Shown: positions 35,801 to 47,800 of the stretch, one piece after another | Numbering within the stretch: the first letter of the stretch is position 1 | Layout of the letters: every line of letters starts with the position of its first letter | Program-made: the position numbers and the translations under genes | Assembly (NCBI RefSeq): GCF_032854445.1 | Contig: NC_088300.1 | Location: 35,693,608-35,757,607 of the forward strand | Reading direction: 5' to 3' | DNA from: Liolophura sinensis | Taxonomy: Eukaryota > Mollusca > Polyplacophora > Chitonida > Chitonidae | DNA: 64,000 nucleotides | The notes under the pieces: model-generated | Seen by the model: only the letters and a program-made list of their open reading frames with translations | The model's database searches: none | What the model was told of the DNA's origin: nothing

Positions 35801-38800
35801 AGTATAACATTAAACAATTATAGTCTGTACCATGGCTACTTCTGTTGTAACACAGACTAATGTGACCATCGTTAAATTTGGATTGGCGTCACAATCAATA
35901 ATAATAATAGGTTGGTGCATGGTTTGTTTGTGATCCAGGTACAGAAAACCAACCATGAGCTAGAGCGTGCCAAAAGATCCTTGAAACAACACGAACAAGC
36001 CTTACAGGAACTGGCCAACTGTGAGTTCAGGTTTTAATCATACTGAAGGAACACATTCCTACGTTTCTAATTTTTTAGTGTTATAAGCTACCAGAAGCAG
36101 CACAATTCTTCAATTTCTGCCGAGAAACACCGCTTTCAGATAGCAGTGCTGGGCTACATGTATAATTGTCATGGACATTGATTCAGCGGATTGGCTCTGT
36201 ATGCTGTGCGTAAATTGTATACTGAATAGCTAAAATAAGAACCAAAAAAAAAAAAAAAAAAAAGGAAAAACACAATAAATGGAAAGGAATGTACAGGATT
36301 TGAACCCTAGACTGCCAGTCATCATTGACAATGGGCCTAGGTTATTGAAAACTAGGATAGACATTAGGCGGCCTTCATCGTCTGTTGATAGCCCAGAACA
36401 AAAGACAAAAACAATACATTGCTGCAAAGTTGGCACCTGTGAACAACAGACAGAAAAAAGTACTTAGTTCCAAAGTTGACGCCTGTTTTCAGGGTAAACT
36501 GCAGTGACAAGTTTCATGCAGTGTTGCATAAAACTCACATCTTGCATCTTGGAGAAAAATCGAACAATTTCTGAAAAGCTTATTTGGCAATTACATGAAA
36601 ACCACAACTCAAATAGGAAAAATTCTTTGAAATTCGTAATCTTGAGGTCAAGGTATTCTCAGAAGTTTTTAGAGTTGGCTTATTTTTGAGCTAATTGTCA
36701 TTGGTCAGTTTGGCCCAATTTGTATAACAAACTCAGTGATTTTTGGAAACTCTGTAGGTTGATACACCTAGAAACTGTTAATGAAAATTTTTTCTCCATG
36801 GAGAAGATTTTTTAAGCTTGTCAGTAAAATTCAAAGTGGTCGCTAAATCTTGTGACTGGCCAATTAGCAGCTTAAAATGTCAAAAGTTGCTTCATACATG
36901 TAGGTTCGTTGTTGGAATTCCAAGTTTGGTCTTTCTACCTTCACCAGTTTTAGAGATAGGCAATGTTATGAGCTGATTAATAATAATTTGAATAATAATA
37001 TAATAATTTTATTAATAATAATAGTTAATAATAATAAGATTAATAATAATTGGAACGATCCCAAGAGTCCCGCTATGATAGCGTGGAGCCCTAAATATGG
37101 ATGGTGGCATATAATATTTACATATATGTATGGTTTGTTTTGTTTTGTTTACTCTGTGGTTGAACATAAATACAAACAACTGAAAAGTAATTGAAGGATT
37201 ACAATGAATAAAAAGTGTTGCTTTTGCTGTAAAGATTGGCCAATATTAAGCTTGTATGCTTTGAAGAGTGAATGTGTTCTAAAGATTCTAACATCTTCTA
37301 AGATTCTGTATATTTGAGATAAAACTTCATGCTTGTTAGGGAATCGTTAATTACTCAGTTCATGTAGCCACCAGGAAAGCACTCAAAGCTCTTTCAGTAT
37401 ATTTGCTACGCATTCATGTACATGCAGACTGTCTTCCTTGTTTGTGATGTTTGCTTAGTAAGTGTCTTAGTAAGTGTCAATGCACCTGTACAGGTATTGT
37501 AATTCATTCTCAGGTTCAGAGCTGGCTTTCAAAGAATACCAGTCGCTCCGTAAAAAATATGATATTGAAATCCAGTGTCGAAGCAAAGCTGAGAAATATG
37601 CTAGTCAGGTAGGTGGACAGTATATCTTCATGGGTTACCATGGTTACAGCTACCCTTCTTTCTGCTTTGTCTGTCTGTCTGTCAGTCATGAAGATAATAT
37701 ACAGAATGTCTCGCTTCAGTGAAAATAGGAAAACATTTTTAAAATCTTTCCAAGGTGAAGATGAATTGTCATAAAATGTCCAAAAAATGAGAAGGACAGA
37801 GAGTTATGCCTGTGCAAATGTGGATTTGTACTTAAGAAATAATGTGGTTGTACATTGATAAAGTTACAAGAAACTGTTTATGTAACTGTTAAACTGAAGA
37901 TGTATTCAAAGAGGTAACATACATTGTTTCCGAATGTACATTGAAGCAGTTGATTAATTTTTAACGTGTGTAAGTTTTACACATGTATGCACATTTGAAC
38001 AGTTAACAGACACTGCTTACTGATGTACAGTCAAACAGTTAACAGATACTGCTTACAGATGTACAGTCAAACAGTTAACAGATACTGCTTACAGATGCAC
38101 AGTCAAACAGTTAACAGATACTGCTAACAGATGTACAGTCAAACAGTTAACAAATACTGCTTACAGATGCAGTCAAACAGTTAACAGATACTGCTTACAG
38201 ATGTACAGTCAAACAGTTAACAGATACTGCTTACAGATGTACAGTCAAACAATTAACATATACTGCGCACAGATGTACAGTCAAACAGTTAAGAGATGGT
38301 GCTTACAGATGTACAGTCAGTTAACAAATACTGCGTACAGATGCACAGTCAAACAGTTAACAGATACTGCTTTAAGGTGTACAGTCAAACAGTTAAGAGA
38401 TACTGCTTACAGATGCACAGTCAAACAGTTAAGAGATACTGCTTACAGATGCACAGTCAAACAGTTAACAGATACTGCTTACAGATGTACAGTCAAACAA
38501 TTAACATATACTGCGCACAGATGTACAGTCAAACAGTTAACAGATACTGCTTACAGATGCAGTCAAACAGTTAACAGATACTGCTTACAGATGTACAGTC
38601 AAACAATTAACATATACTGCGCACAGATGTACAGTCAAACAGTTAACAGATACTGCTTACAGATGCAGTCAAACAGTTAACAGATACTGCTTACAGATGT
38701 ACAGTCAAACAATTAACATATACTGCGCACAGATGTACAGTCAAACAGTTAACAGATACTGCTTACAGATGCACAGTCAAACAGTTAAGAGATACTGCTT

Positions 38801-41800
38801 ACAGATGCACAGTCAAACAGTTAAGAGATACAAATGTACCATAAGTGGCATTAATCCATAATCATCCATAATCATCCATTTATTCATACAAATAGTTTAC
38901 AAATGTGCAATTAATGGATACCGTACTAGTAACAGATGTTTCTTCAAACAGTTACAGATATGTGCTCATTCAGTTAACAGATGCTATTTATGGATGTACA
39001 ATGTAGTAACTTTAAACAGTCTACAGATGTGTGTTCATTCAATTAACAGATGCTATTTATGGATGTACAGAGTAGTACCTTCAAACAGTTTACAGATGTG
39101 TGTTCATTCAGTTAATGTATAAACTTGACAGATGTACGTTCAGTCAGAGGCCATGAAGAGACAGAGCGCTATCTTACTGACGTCTGTGGCTTCAGATGAG
39201 CGATTGCTGATGGCGCTTACAGCGGTGGAGGAAGCCAATGAACAGCTGGAGGAGCTGAAGCAGAAACATGAGCAGGAGGTATGCACTTGCAGTTTGTCAA
39301 CAGGACAGTCTGTTGTTGTAGCTCATGAGGAGGTGTGCACTTGCAGTTTGTCAACAGGACAGTCTGTTGTTGTAGCTCATGAGGAGGTGTGCACTTGCAG
39401 TTTGTCAACAGGACAGTCTGTTGTTGTAGCTCATTAGGAGGTATGCACTTGCAGTTTGTCAACAGGACAGTCTGTTGTTGTAGCTCATTAGGAGGTATGC
39501 ACTTGCAGTTTGTCAACAGAACAATCTGTTGTTGTGGCTCATTAGGAGGAATACACTTGCAGTTTGTCAACAGAACAGTCTGTTGTTGTAGCTCATTTGG
39601 AGGTATGCACTTGCAGTTTGTCAACAGAACAGTCTGGTGTTGTAGCCCAGGATGAGGTATGCACTTGCAGGTTGTCAACAGAATAGTCTGTTGTTGCTCA
39701 TGAGGAGGTATACACTTGCAGTTTTTCAACAGAACAATCTGTTGTTGTAGCTCCTTAGGAGGTATGCACTTGCAGGTTGTCAACAGAACAATCTGTTGTT
39801 GTAGCTCATTTGGATGTATACACTTGCAGTTTGTCAACAGAACAATCTGTTGTTGTAGCTCATTAGGAGGTATGCACTTGCAGGTTGTCAACAGAACAAT
39901 CTGTTGTTGTGGCTCATTAGGAGGTATGGAGGTGCAGTTTGTCAACAGAACAGTCTGGTGTTGTAGCTCAAGATGAGGTATGCACTTGCAGGTTGTCAAC
40001 AGAATAGTCTGTTGTAGCTCATGAGGAGGTATACACTTGCAGTTTGTCAACAGAACAATCTGTTGTTGTAGCTCATGAGGAGGTATGCACTTGCAGTTTG
40101 TCAACAGGACAGTCTATAGTTGTAGCTCATGAGGAGGTATGCACTTGCAGTTTGTCAACAGAATAATCTGTTGTTGCAGTTTGTCAACAGAACAATCTGT
40201 TGTTGTGGCTCATTAGGAGGGTTGCACTTGCAGTTTGTCAACAGAATAGTCTGTTGTAGCTAATAAGGAGGTATACACTTGCAGGTTGTCAACAGAATAG
40301 TCTGTTGTAGCTCATGAGGAGGTATACACTTGCAGTTCTGTTGTTGTAGCTCATGAGGAGGTATGCACTTGCAGTTTGTCAACAGGACAGTCTATAGTTG
40401 TAGCTCATGAGGAGGTATGCACTTGCAGTTTGTCAACAGAACAATCTGTTGTTGTAGCTCATGAGGAGGTATGCACTTGCAGTTTGTCAACAGGACAGTC
40501 TATAGTTGTAGCTCATGAGGAGGTATGCACTTGCAGTTTGTCAACAGAATAATCTGTTGTTGCAGTTTGTCAACAGAACAATCTGTTGTTGTGGCTCATT
40601 AGGAGGGTTGCACTTGCAGTTTGTCAACAGAATAGTCTGTTGTAGCTAATAAGGAGGTATACACTTGCAGTTTGTCAACAGAACAATCTGGTGTTGTAGC
40701 TCAGGATGAGGTATGCACTTGCAGGTTGTCAACAGAATAGTCTGTTGTAGCTAATGAGGAGGTATACACTTGCAGTTTGTCAACAGAACAATCTGTTGTT
40801 GTAGCTCCTTAGGCGGTATACACTTGCAGTTTGTCAACAGAACAATCTGTTGTTGTAGCTCATTTGGACGTATACACTTGCAGTTTGTCAACAGAACAAT
40901 CTGTTGTTGTAGCTCATTAGGAGGTATGCACTTGCAGGTTGTCAACAGAATAATCTGTTGTTGTGGCTCATGAGGAGGTATGGAGGTGCAGTTTGTCAAC
41001 AGAACAGTCTGGTGTTGTAGCTCAAGATGAGGTATGCACTTGCAGGTTGTCAACAGAATAGTCTGTTGTAGCTCATGAGGAGGTATACACTTGCAGTTTG
41101 TCAACAGAACAATCTGTTGTTGTAGCTCATGAGGAGGTATGCACTTGCAGTTTGTCAACAGGACAGTCTATAGTTGTAGCTCATGAGGAGGTATGCACTT
41201 GCAGTTTGTCAACAGAACAATCTGTTGTTGCAGTTTGTCAACAGAACAATCTGTTGTGGCTCATTAGGAGGTTTGCACTTGCAGTTTGTCAACAGAATAG
41301 TCTGTTGTAGCTAATAAGGAGGTATACACTTGCAGTTTGTCAACAGAACAATCTGGTGTTGTAGCTCAGGATGAGGTATGCACTTGCAGGTTGTCAACAG
41401 AATAGTCTGTTGTAGCTAATGAGGAGGTATACACTTGCAGTTTGTCAACAGAACAATCTGTTGTTGTAGCTCCTTAGGCGGTATACACTTGCAGTTTGTC
41501 AACAGAGCAATCTGTTGTTGTAGCTCATTTGGACGTATACACTTGCAGTTTGTCAACAGAACAATCTGTTGTTGTAGCTCATTAGGAGGTATGCACTTGC
41601 AGGTTGTCAACAGAACAATCTGTTGTTGTGGCTCATGAGGAGGTATGGAGGTGCAGTTTGTCAACAGAACAGTCTGGTGTTGTAGCTCAAGATGAGGTAT
41701 GCACTTGCAGGTTGTCAACAGAATAGTCTGTTGTAGCTCATGAGGAGGTATACACTTGCAGTTTGTCCACAGAACAATCTGTTGTTGTAGCTCATGAGGA

Positions 41801-44800
41801 GGTATGCACTTGCAGTTTGTCAACAGGACAGTCTATAGTTGTAGCTCATGAGGAGGTATGCACTTACAGTTTGTCAACAGAACAATCTGTTGTTGCAGTT
41901 TGTCAACAGAACAATCTGTTGTTGTGGCTCATTAGGAGGTTTGCACTTGCAGTTTGTCAACAGAATAGTCTGTTGTAGCTAATAAGGAGGTATACACTTG
42001 CAGTTTGTCAACAGAACAATCTGGTGTTGTAGCTCAGGATGAGGTATGCACTTGCAGGTTGTCAACAGAATAGTCTGTTGTAGCTAATGAGGAGGTATAC
42101 ACTTGCAGTTTGTCAACAGAACAATCTGTTGTTGTAGCTCCTTAGGCGGTATACACTTGCAGTTTGTCAACAGAACAATCTGTTGTTGTAGCTCATGAGG
42201 AGGTATGCACATGCAGTTTGTCAACAAGTGCCACTTTGTAGTTGTAACTCCATCTCATTGATATGTTCGTTGGTCGTTTTTGTGTACAGGTGAAAACTCT
42301 GGAAGAGCAGTTATCTGGCAGTGAACATCTTGTTCAAGTTGCTACTCTAGAAGAAGAACTGAGCCGTCTGGAGAAAGAGAACGAGGCTCTTCAGAAGAAG
42401 CATGACGAAACCAACAACCAGTACAAGGAGTTGTTAGCAAAATGTGAGTGTAATGAAATTACTGTATATTGGCCATTCAGTATTCTTTGGTCACTGTTGT
42501 ACCAGGGTAGATTCCTGTATTCTTTTATTTTTGTTGTTCTAAGTGAGAAGATGGCCTCAAAGGGTGTGTTGAAAATAACGTTACGCACTGCAATGAAAAA
42601 TTGTATTAGGAAAAAAAAACTAAAAGTAGGTCTATTGTAGGACACAATCCTTTTGTCATTTAGAATGCAAGTTTTAACCAACTTTTTGGATTTATACAGA
42701 ATTGCAGAAATAATTGGATTTGCATGCATGGAGATTTTCCAATAAATACACTTGAATAACTTGGGATTTTCTTCTCATACTCAGTTCAAGAAGTAGGGCC
42801 TACTTTGGGCATGATGTTTGTGGTGTCATGTCTTGATGACCGAGGTTACCTGTTTAAAAGTTTGATTTTGCTGAGTGTTTGCCAGACACATGTTCTTTAG
42901 AATGCAGAGGTCAAAATCAGAATGATGACCTTCAATATGATGTGAAGGTGTGAAAATGTGTGAAATGAATTAAATTATATTTATATCATTGTAAAACAAC
43001 AAGGAAGTAGATAATATACCGGAAGCCATCACATGTATCTGAAATTATAAATGTTTACATAGTTGAAAGTTATCTTTGAGATGACCTCGGCTCAATTTGA
43101 GGTCATCATTTTTATTTTGAGCTTAAAAACCGAGTAAATGACCAAACATTTTGCCCTTGGGATGTCCAGTAGAAAACAGTGCGCTACCATGTTATGCAGT
43201 TTTTTTGGCCAGCTGTTCAAAGTGACTTTTGTCTGTTTTGTTTCTTAAGTTTTAATTTTGTTGGTTAATTTAATTTCTGGCTTTTGCTCATATCTTTGCC
43301 TTGTTTTGCTTAGATATCAGTGCATGTATGTTTCAAAATGAACATGCCTTCATGTCGATTGTATCAGATATGAAGGCTTTTATATATTCTCACACAAATC
43401 TCTCCAAATGCCTTAGCCAAGAGGGAGTTTTGAGTATAAACTCTATTAAATGGTAAAAAAAAAAAATGTTGTGATTTATGAAAGATGTTTTGCCGCATGA
43501 TGCATTGACCTCAGGGAGGTAGTTTCCCACAAAAATCACATCCATGTGAGAAAGTCAGAATCTAATTGCGGTTTTTGTTGTGGATATTTCTGCCATTAGA
43601 TAGGTAGTCATCTTTTTATATTCAATGCATATTGTCATGATGCATCGTGGAAATTGAAAATTGAGACGTTGTAATGTTGAGTTGAAATATCACCACGTCT
43701 GTATCTTTCCATTTCACAGCATCCCAAAAAGAACACAGAATATGGGAAACCAAAGAAATTATCTGTACTAGTATTTCATTTGACTTTTTGGCCCAAGGTC
43801 GAATTTATCTGCTGATGTGTCCGTAACTTTCGAGACAAATTTGTGTCCAGATTCACAGCCTGATTAGTGGCTTGATTCACACATGTACCTCTGGTAGCGA
43901 AGTGTTTGTGTTTTTGTGCTTTTTTGTGGCCGTGTGCTTCATCTTGCTTTCTGGGGAACCATTGGGTTTTTAGACAGAGAATTGGAGAGTAAATATGATG
44001 TTCTGACCCAGCCTCCCCCGCCCCCTCCACTTCCTGTGGACTTCAACGTAACCAAAAAGTAAGTACATGCAGGTCTTAACACATCTTGTACACCATCCAG
44101 ATTTATATATATATATGTATATATATATGTATAACATTTGTTTAATACTTTTAAATGTGATAACATTTAGAGTTAATTCAATTGTATTATTTGTACAAGT
44201 AGGGCTGAGGTGTTGGGATTTCCATTGAGTGCTATTGAGGGGTATGAATTCATTTTATCCTACTGGTTACATGTGGGTCAGTGGGGCCTCTGTGGCTCAG
44301 TCGGTTAGCGCACTAGCGCAGCGTAATGACCCAGGAGCCTCTCACCAATGCGGTCGCTGTGAGTTCAAGTCCAGCTCATGCTGGCTTCCTCTCCGGCCAT
44401 AAGTGGGAAGGCCTGGCAGCAACCTGCGGATGGTCGTGGGTTTCCCCCGGGCTGTGCCCGGTTTCCACCCACCATAATGCTGGCCACCGTCGTATAAGTC
44501 AAACATTCTTGAGTACGGCGTAAAACACCAATCAAATAAATAAATAAATAAATACATGTGGGTCACACTTGACGTACACACCTCGTCTGTCAACCCCTCG
44601 CAAATTATTTTTGTGGAATTTTTTAAAAATGGTTTCCTGAACCAAATTGGGGATTTGTTTCTTGCTTCATTATGACGAGTTACAGATCAAGTTCGAGTGT
44701 AGGGTCATTTGAAAATTTGACATAAGAAATATGCCGATGGTTCAAACAGGTAGGAAGCAGTACTTAAAGAATAGTTCAAAAAAAAGCACAGTGCATGATG

Positions 44801-47800
44801 AGCATGTTTTCTGATTGTGGCTTCCAACTGCTCACACGTACAGTATTTTAAAAGAAAAGTGGCCGTGAGCTCAAGTCCAGCTCATGCTGGTTTCCTCTCT
44901 GGCCGTAAGTGGGAAGGTCTCTCTGCAACCTGCAGATGGTCGTGGGTTTCCCTCCCAGGCTCTGCCCGGTTTCCTCCCACCATAATGCTGGCCACCGTCG
45001 TATAAGTGAAATAGTCTTGAGTACAGTGTAAAACACCAATCAAATAAATAAATAAATTAAAAGAAAAGACAACAGATAATGATACTTGAGTTAAATTAAT
45101 AGAGAGATAGAAACCTACCTCAAAGGAACCCGAGATTTTTTTTTCTGATGAGAATGGTAACTTCATAAATCAGCTTATAATCAGGTATTTAAAGGGGGGC
45201 CATGGGATGCGCTATGATAAATCAGCTTATAATCAGGTATTTAAAGGGGGGGCCATGGGATGCGCTATGATAAATCAGCTTATAATCAGGTATTTAAAGG
45301 GGGGCCATGGGATGCGCTATGATAAATCAGCTTATAATCAGGTATTTAAAGGGGGGCCATGGGATGCGCTATGATAAATCAGCTTATAATCAGGTATTTA
45401 AAGGGGGGCCATGGGATGCGCTATGATAAATCAGCTTATAATCAGGTATTTAAAGGGGGGCCATGGGATGCGCTATGATAAATCAGCTTATAATCAGGTA
45501 TTTAAAGGGGGGCCATGGGATGCGCCATGATAAAGCAGCTGAATACAAGGTATCTACTGTCACTTGTATCCCATGATCATTTGTTTAAAAGGCAAGGCAG
45601 GCTTTAAGCCATGTAATTGGAAAAACCCGCATCCTGGGGTTATAGAAATAACCTGTGCCTGATTGGTTAAAACTGAAAACATCAGGGTGTTTTCAGTTTT
45701 GTTCAAGGTGTTGTTTTGCTTATTTTGAACTCCAAGATCTCGGATGTGCTACATCAAAAAAAAAAAACAAAAAGTTAGGTTTTTTAAACTTCCAGTGGTA
45801 TGTTTTATCGACGTAGATATGCACTTGGTCTGGTGTTGTTTTTCGTTTTAATAGAACAACCCCCCTCCTCAAAAAAACAGTAGTTTGGTATTGTTAGCAG
45901 ATGAGTACAGGATGATATTGATTTTTCTCAGGCCACAGCAGCCCCAAGATCTATCAGAATATAAAAAGCATGTGTATGCTTGGGTTTTTTACATCATACT
46001 TAGCGAGTTGACGAAGACGAGTCATCATTAGGTTACATATCCCTCTGTCTTCTTGTGACAGGGCCAGCTTCAGTGCCCTAACCTCTCAGTGCTCAGCACC
46101 ATGACCAAGCGGGGCAGCATGTAGTAGCATTTTTCAGTTTTTGCTCTCCTGACTTCGAGGCAGAAGTTTTAACAATTAGGTGGTCCCAAAGTGGTCCCAC
46201 CCCTTCAATGTAGCCAGCATAGCTCTGTGGAGATGTTATTCACCAGAGTTAGAGTTCTTTTAAACCTGGTCACAAGCAGCTTCTGTCAGCCAGATTATTT
46301 TGATTGACAGCAACGATCAGTGAATGCCTTGGCTGAGCCTCTTCACCATTATGCCTGTGTTTTAGCCAAATTGGTGTAAATAGCTAATATATATGTATGT
46401 AAGTAGGGCAAAATCATAATCTTGTTGTTTCCAGAAATGTGACAGACATTATCAAGGAGAAAAGGGAGATGAAGCAGAGGAAATGTAAGTTGTTCTCAGA
46501 TGCCACATGCTCTGGTATACATCAGTTGTACTAGTGAAATCCCCCGGGCTCTGCCCGGTTTCCACCTACCATAATGCTGGCTGCTGTCGTATAAGTGAAA
46601 TATTCTTGAGTACGGCGTAAAACACCAATCAAATAAATAATTAAGCAAATATTAGTGAAAACTTAAGTAAGGTGAGCAAAATAAACAGATACACACCTCA
46701 TTTGAACCTGGTCAGAAATTTAAATATATTTTGATCAAGATGTACATGTAGTTCTGATCTCCAGAAATGAAAATGAATAACTAAATAATATAGTCCCTGT
46801 TCTGAACAGTATCAAATCGTACTATTTACATTTGCTGTGTTTCTCATGTCAGTGGCGTCAGGAGGTGTGAAGCAGAGTGAAGGTTATGCCAAGGCCATTG
46901 ATGAGATGATGAATCGCATTAAGGGGGGACAGACTGTGCTGAAACCATGCGGTAAAAATCTACGCAGGGTAAGGCAGAAAATACATCAGAATAGGGTAGG
47001 CATGGTGTTAGAGAACTGGCGATGTGAAGCCAGGCTATAACATTTAGAGTGGCGTAAGCATTTAGGGTGGTGTAAACAAAGATTACCATGTTGCTGTAGA
47101 CAAATGCACAGCTTGTTAGCTCACACAAGTGACAGGATTTCCAATCAGGCAAATTTTATGCAAATCTAGCATTAACATTATTAAATATTGTTAATTTTCC
47201 TTTAAAAAGTTTTTTTATTATTTTACAAAAGAACATTTCCTTGTAAATGTATGACCACTTTGTATGAGTGATCGACAAGGTAGATATTGAAAAACCTTGA
47301 GCAATCAACATGGGATGAAAATTTATCTTTTCGCCAAATAAACTTTGAGTGTATTTTTTGTGTTGTGGCACATATTTACATATTGGTGAATGAACGATTG
47401 CTTATTCATTTGCAAAGTTCAGAAATGAAGTATCATTTCCACCTGATTTTCTTCTCAGTCATTCAGAAGAAACCTGCATATTACTGACTGTATGTTTGAT
47501 TTCAGCCCTCTGTCCCAGACGAGACGGACAGTGGTGGAGGAGCCATGGAGGAGCTACATAACATCTTTGTGAGAAATAGTTTTCTTACATCTTCGGTTAG
47601 AATGTAATCATATCTATCCAATGATCCCTCAGGCCCAAGCTGTGGAGTCAGAGAGTCATTCTCGTCAAAGGTTGTGTTTTTGTTTACCTGGCCTGATGTT
47701 TTCAGGGACCAGTTTCATGCAGCACTTTTCTACTTTGCTATTAGATTGCATTTATGAAACATCGCAAAACATTTGAACAAAAATGATTGATGTGTGGACA

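Noticed and set aside
38201-38680. 159-codon frame MYSQTVNRYCLQ repeats
   Set aside because: Product of the 36-bp intron 8 satellite; not in frame with exon 9 by simple extension.
39144-39278. Exon 9 starting at 39144 (SEAMKRQS)
   Set aside because: The acceptor at 39130-39131 is also phase 0 and gives MYVQSEAMKRQS, which matches the human spacing better.
39217-40104. 295-codon minus-strand open frame with 18-residue Cys/Gln repeats (NCKCIPPHELQQQ)
   Set aside because: It is the reverse strand of the 54-bp satellite plus exon 9. A period divisible by three with few stops makes long repetitive frames without coding.
37995-42225. CRISPR-like regular arrays
   Set aside because: The units are contiguous tandem repeats without unique spacers, inside a eukaryotic intron.
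44284-44360. Stand-alone tRNA gene
   Set aside because: The tRNA-like sequence is the head of a SINE with a long body and AATAAAT tail; it does not fold convincingly as a full tRNA by eye.
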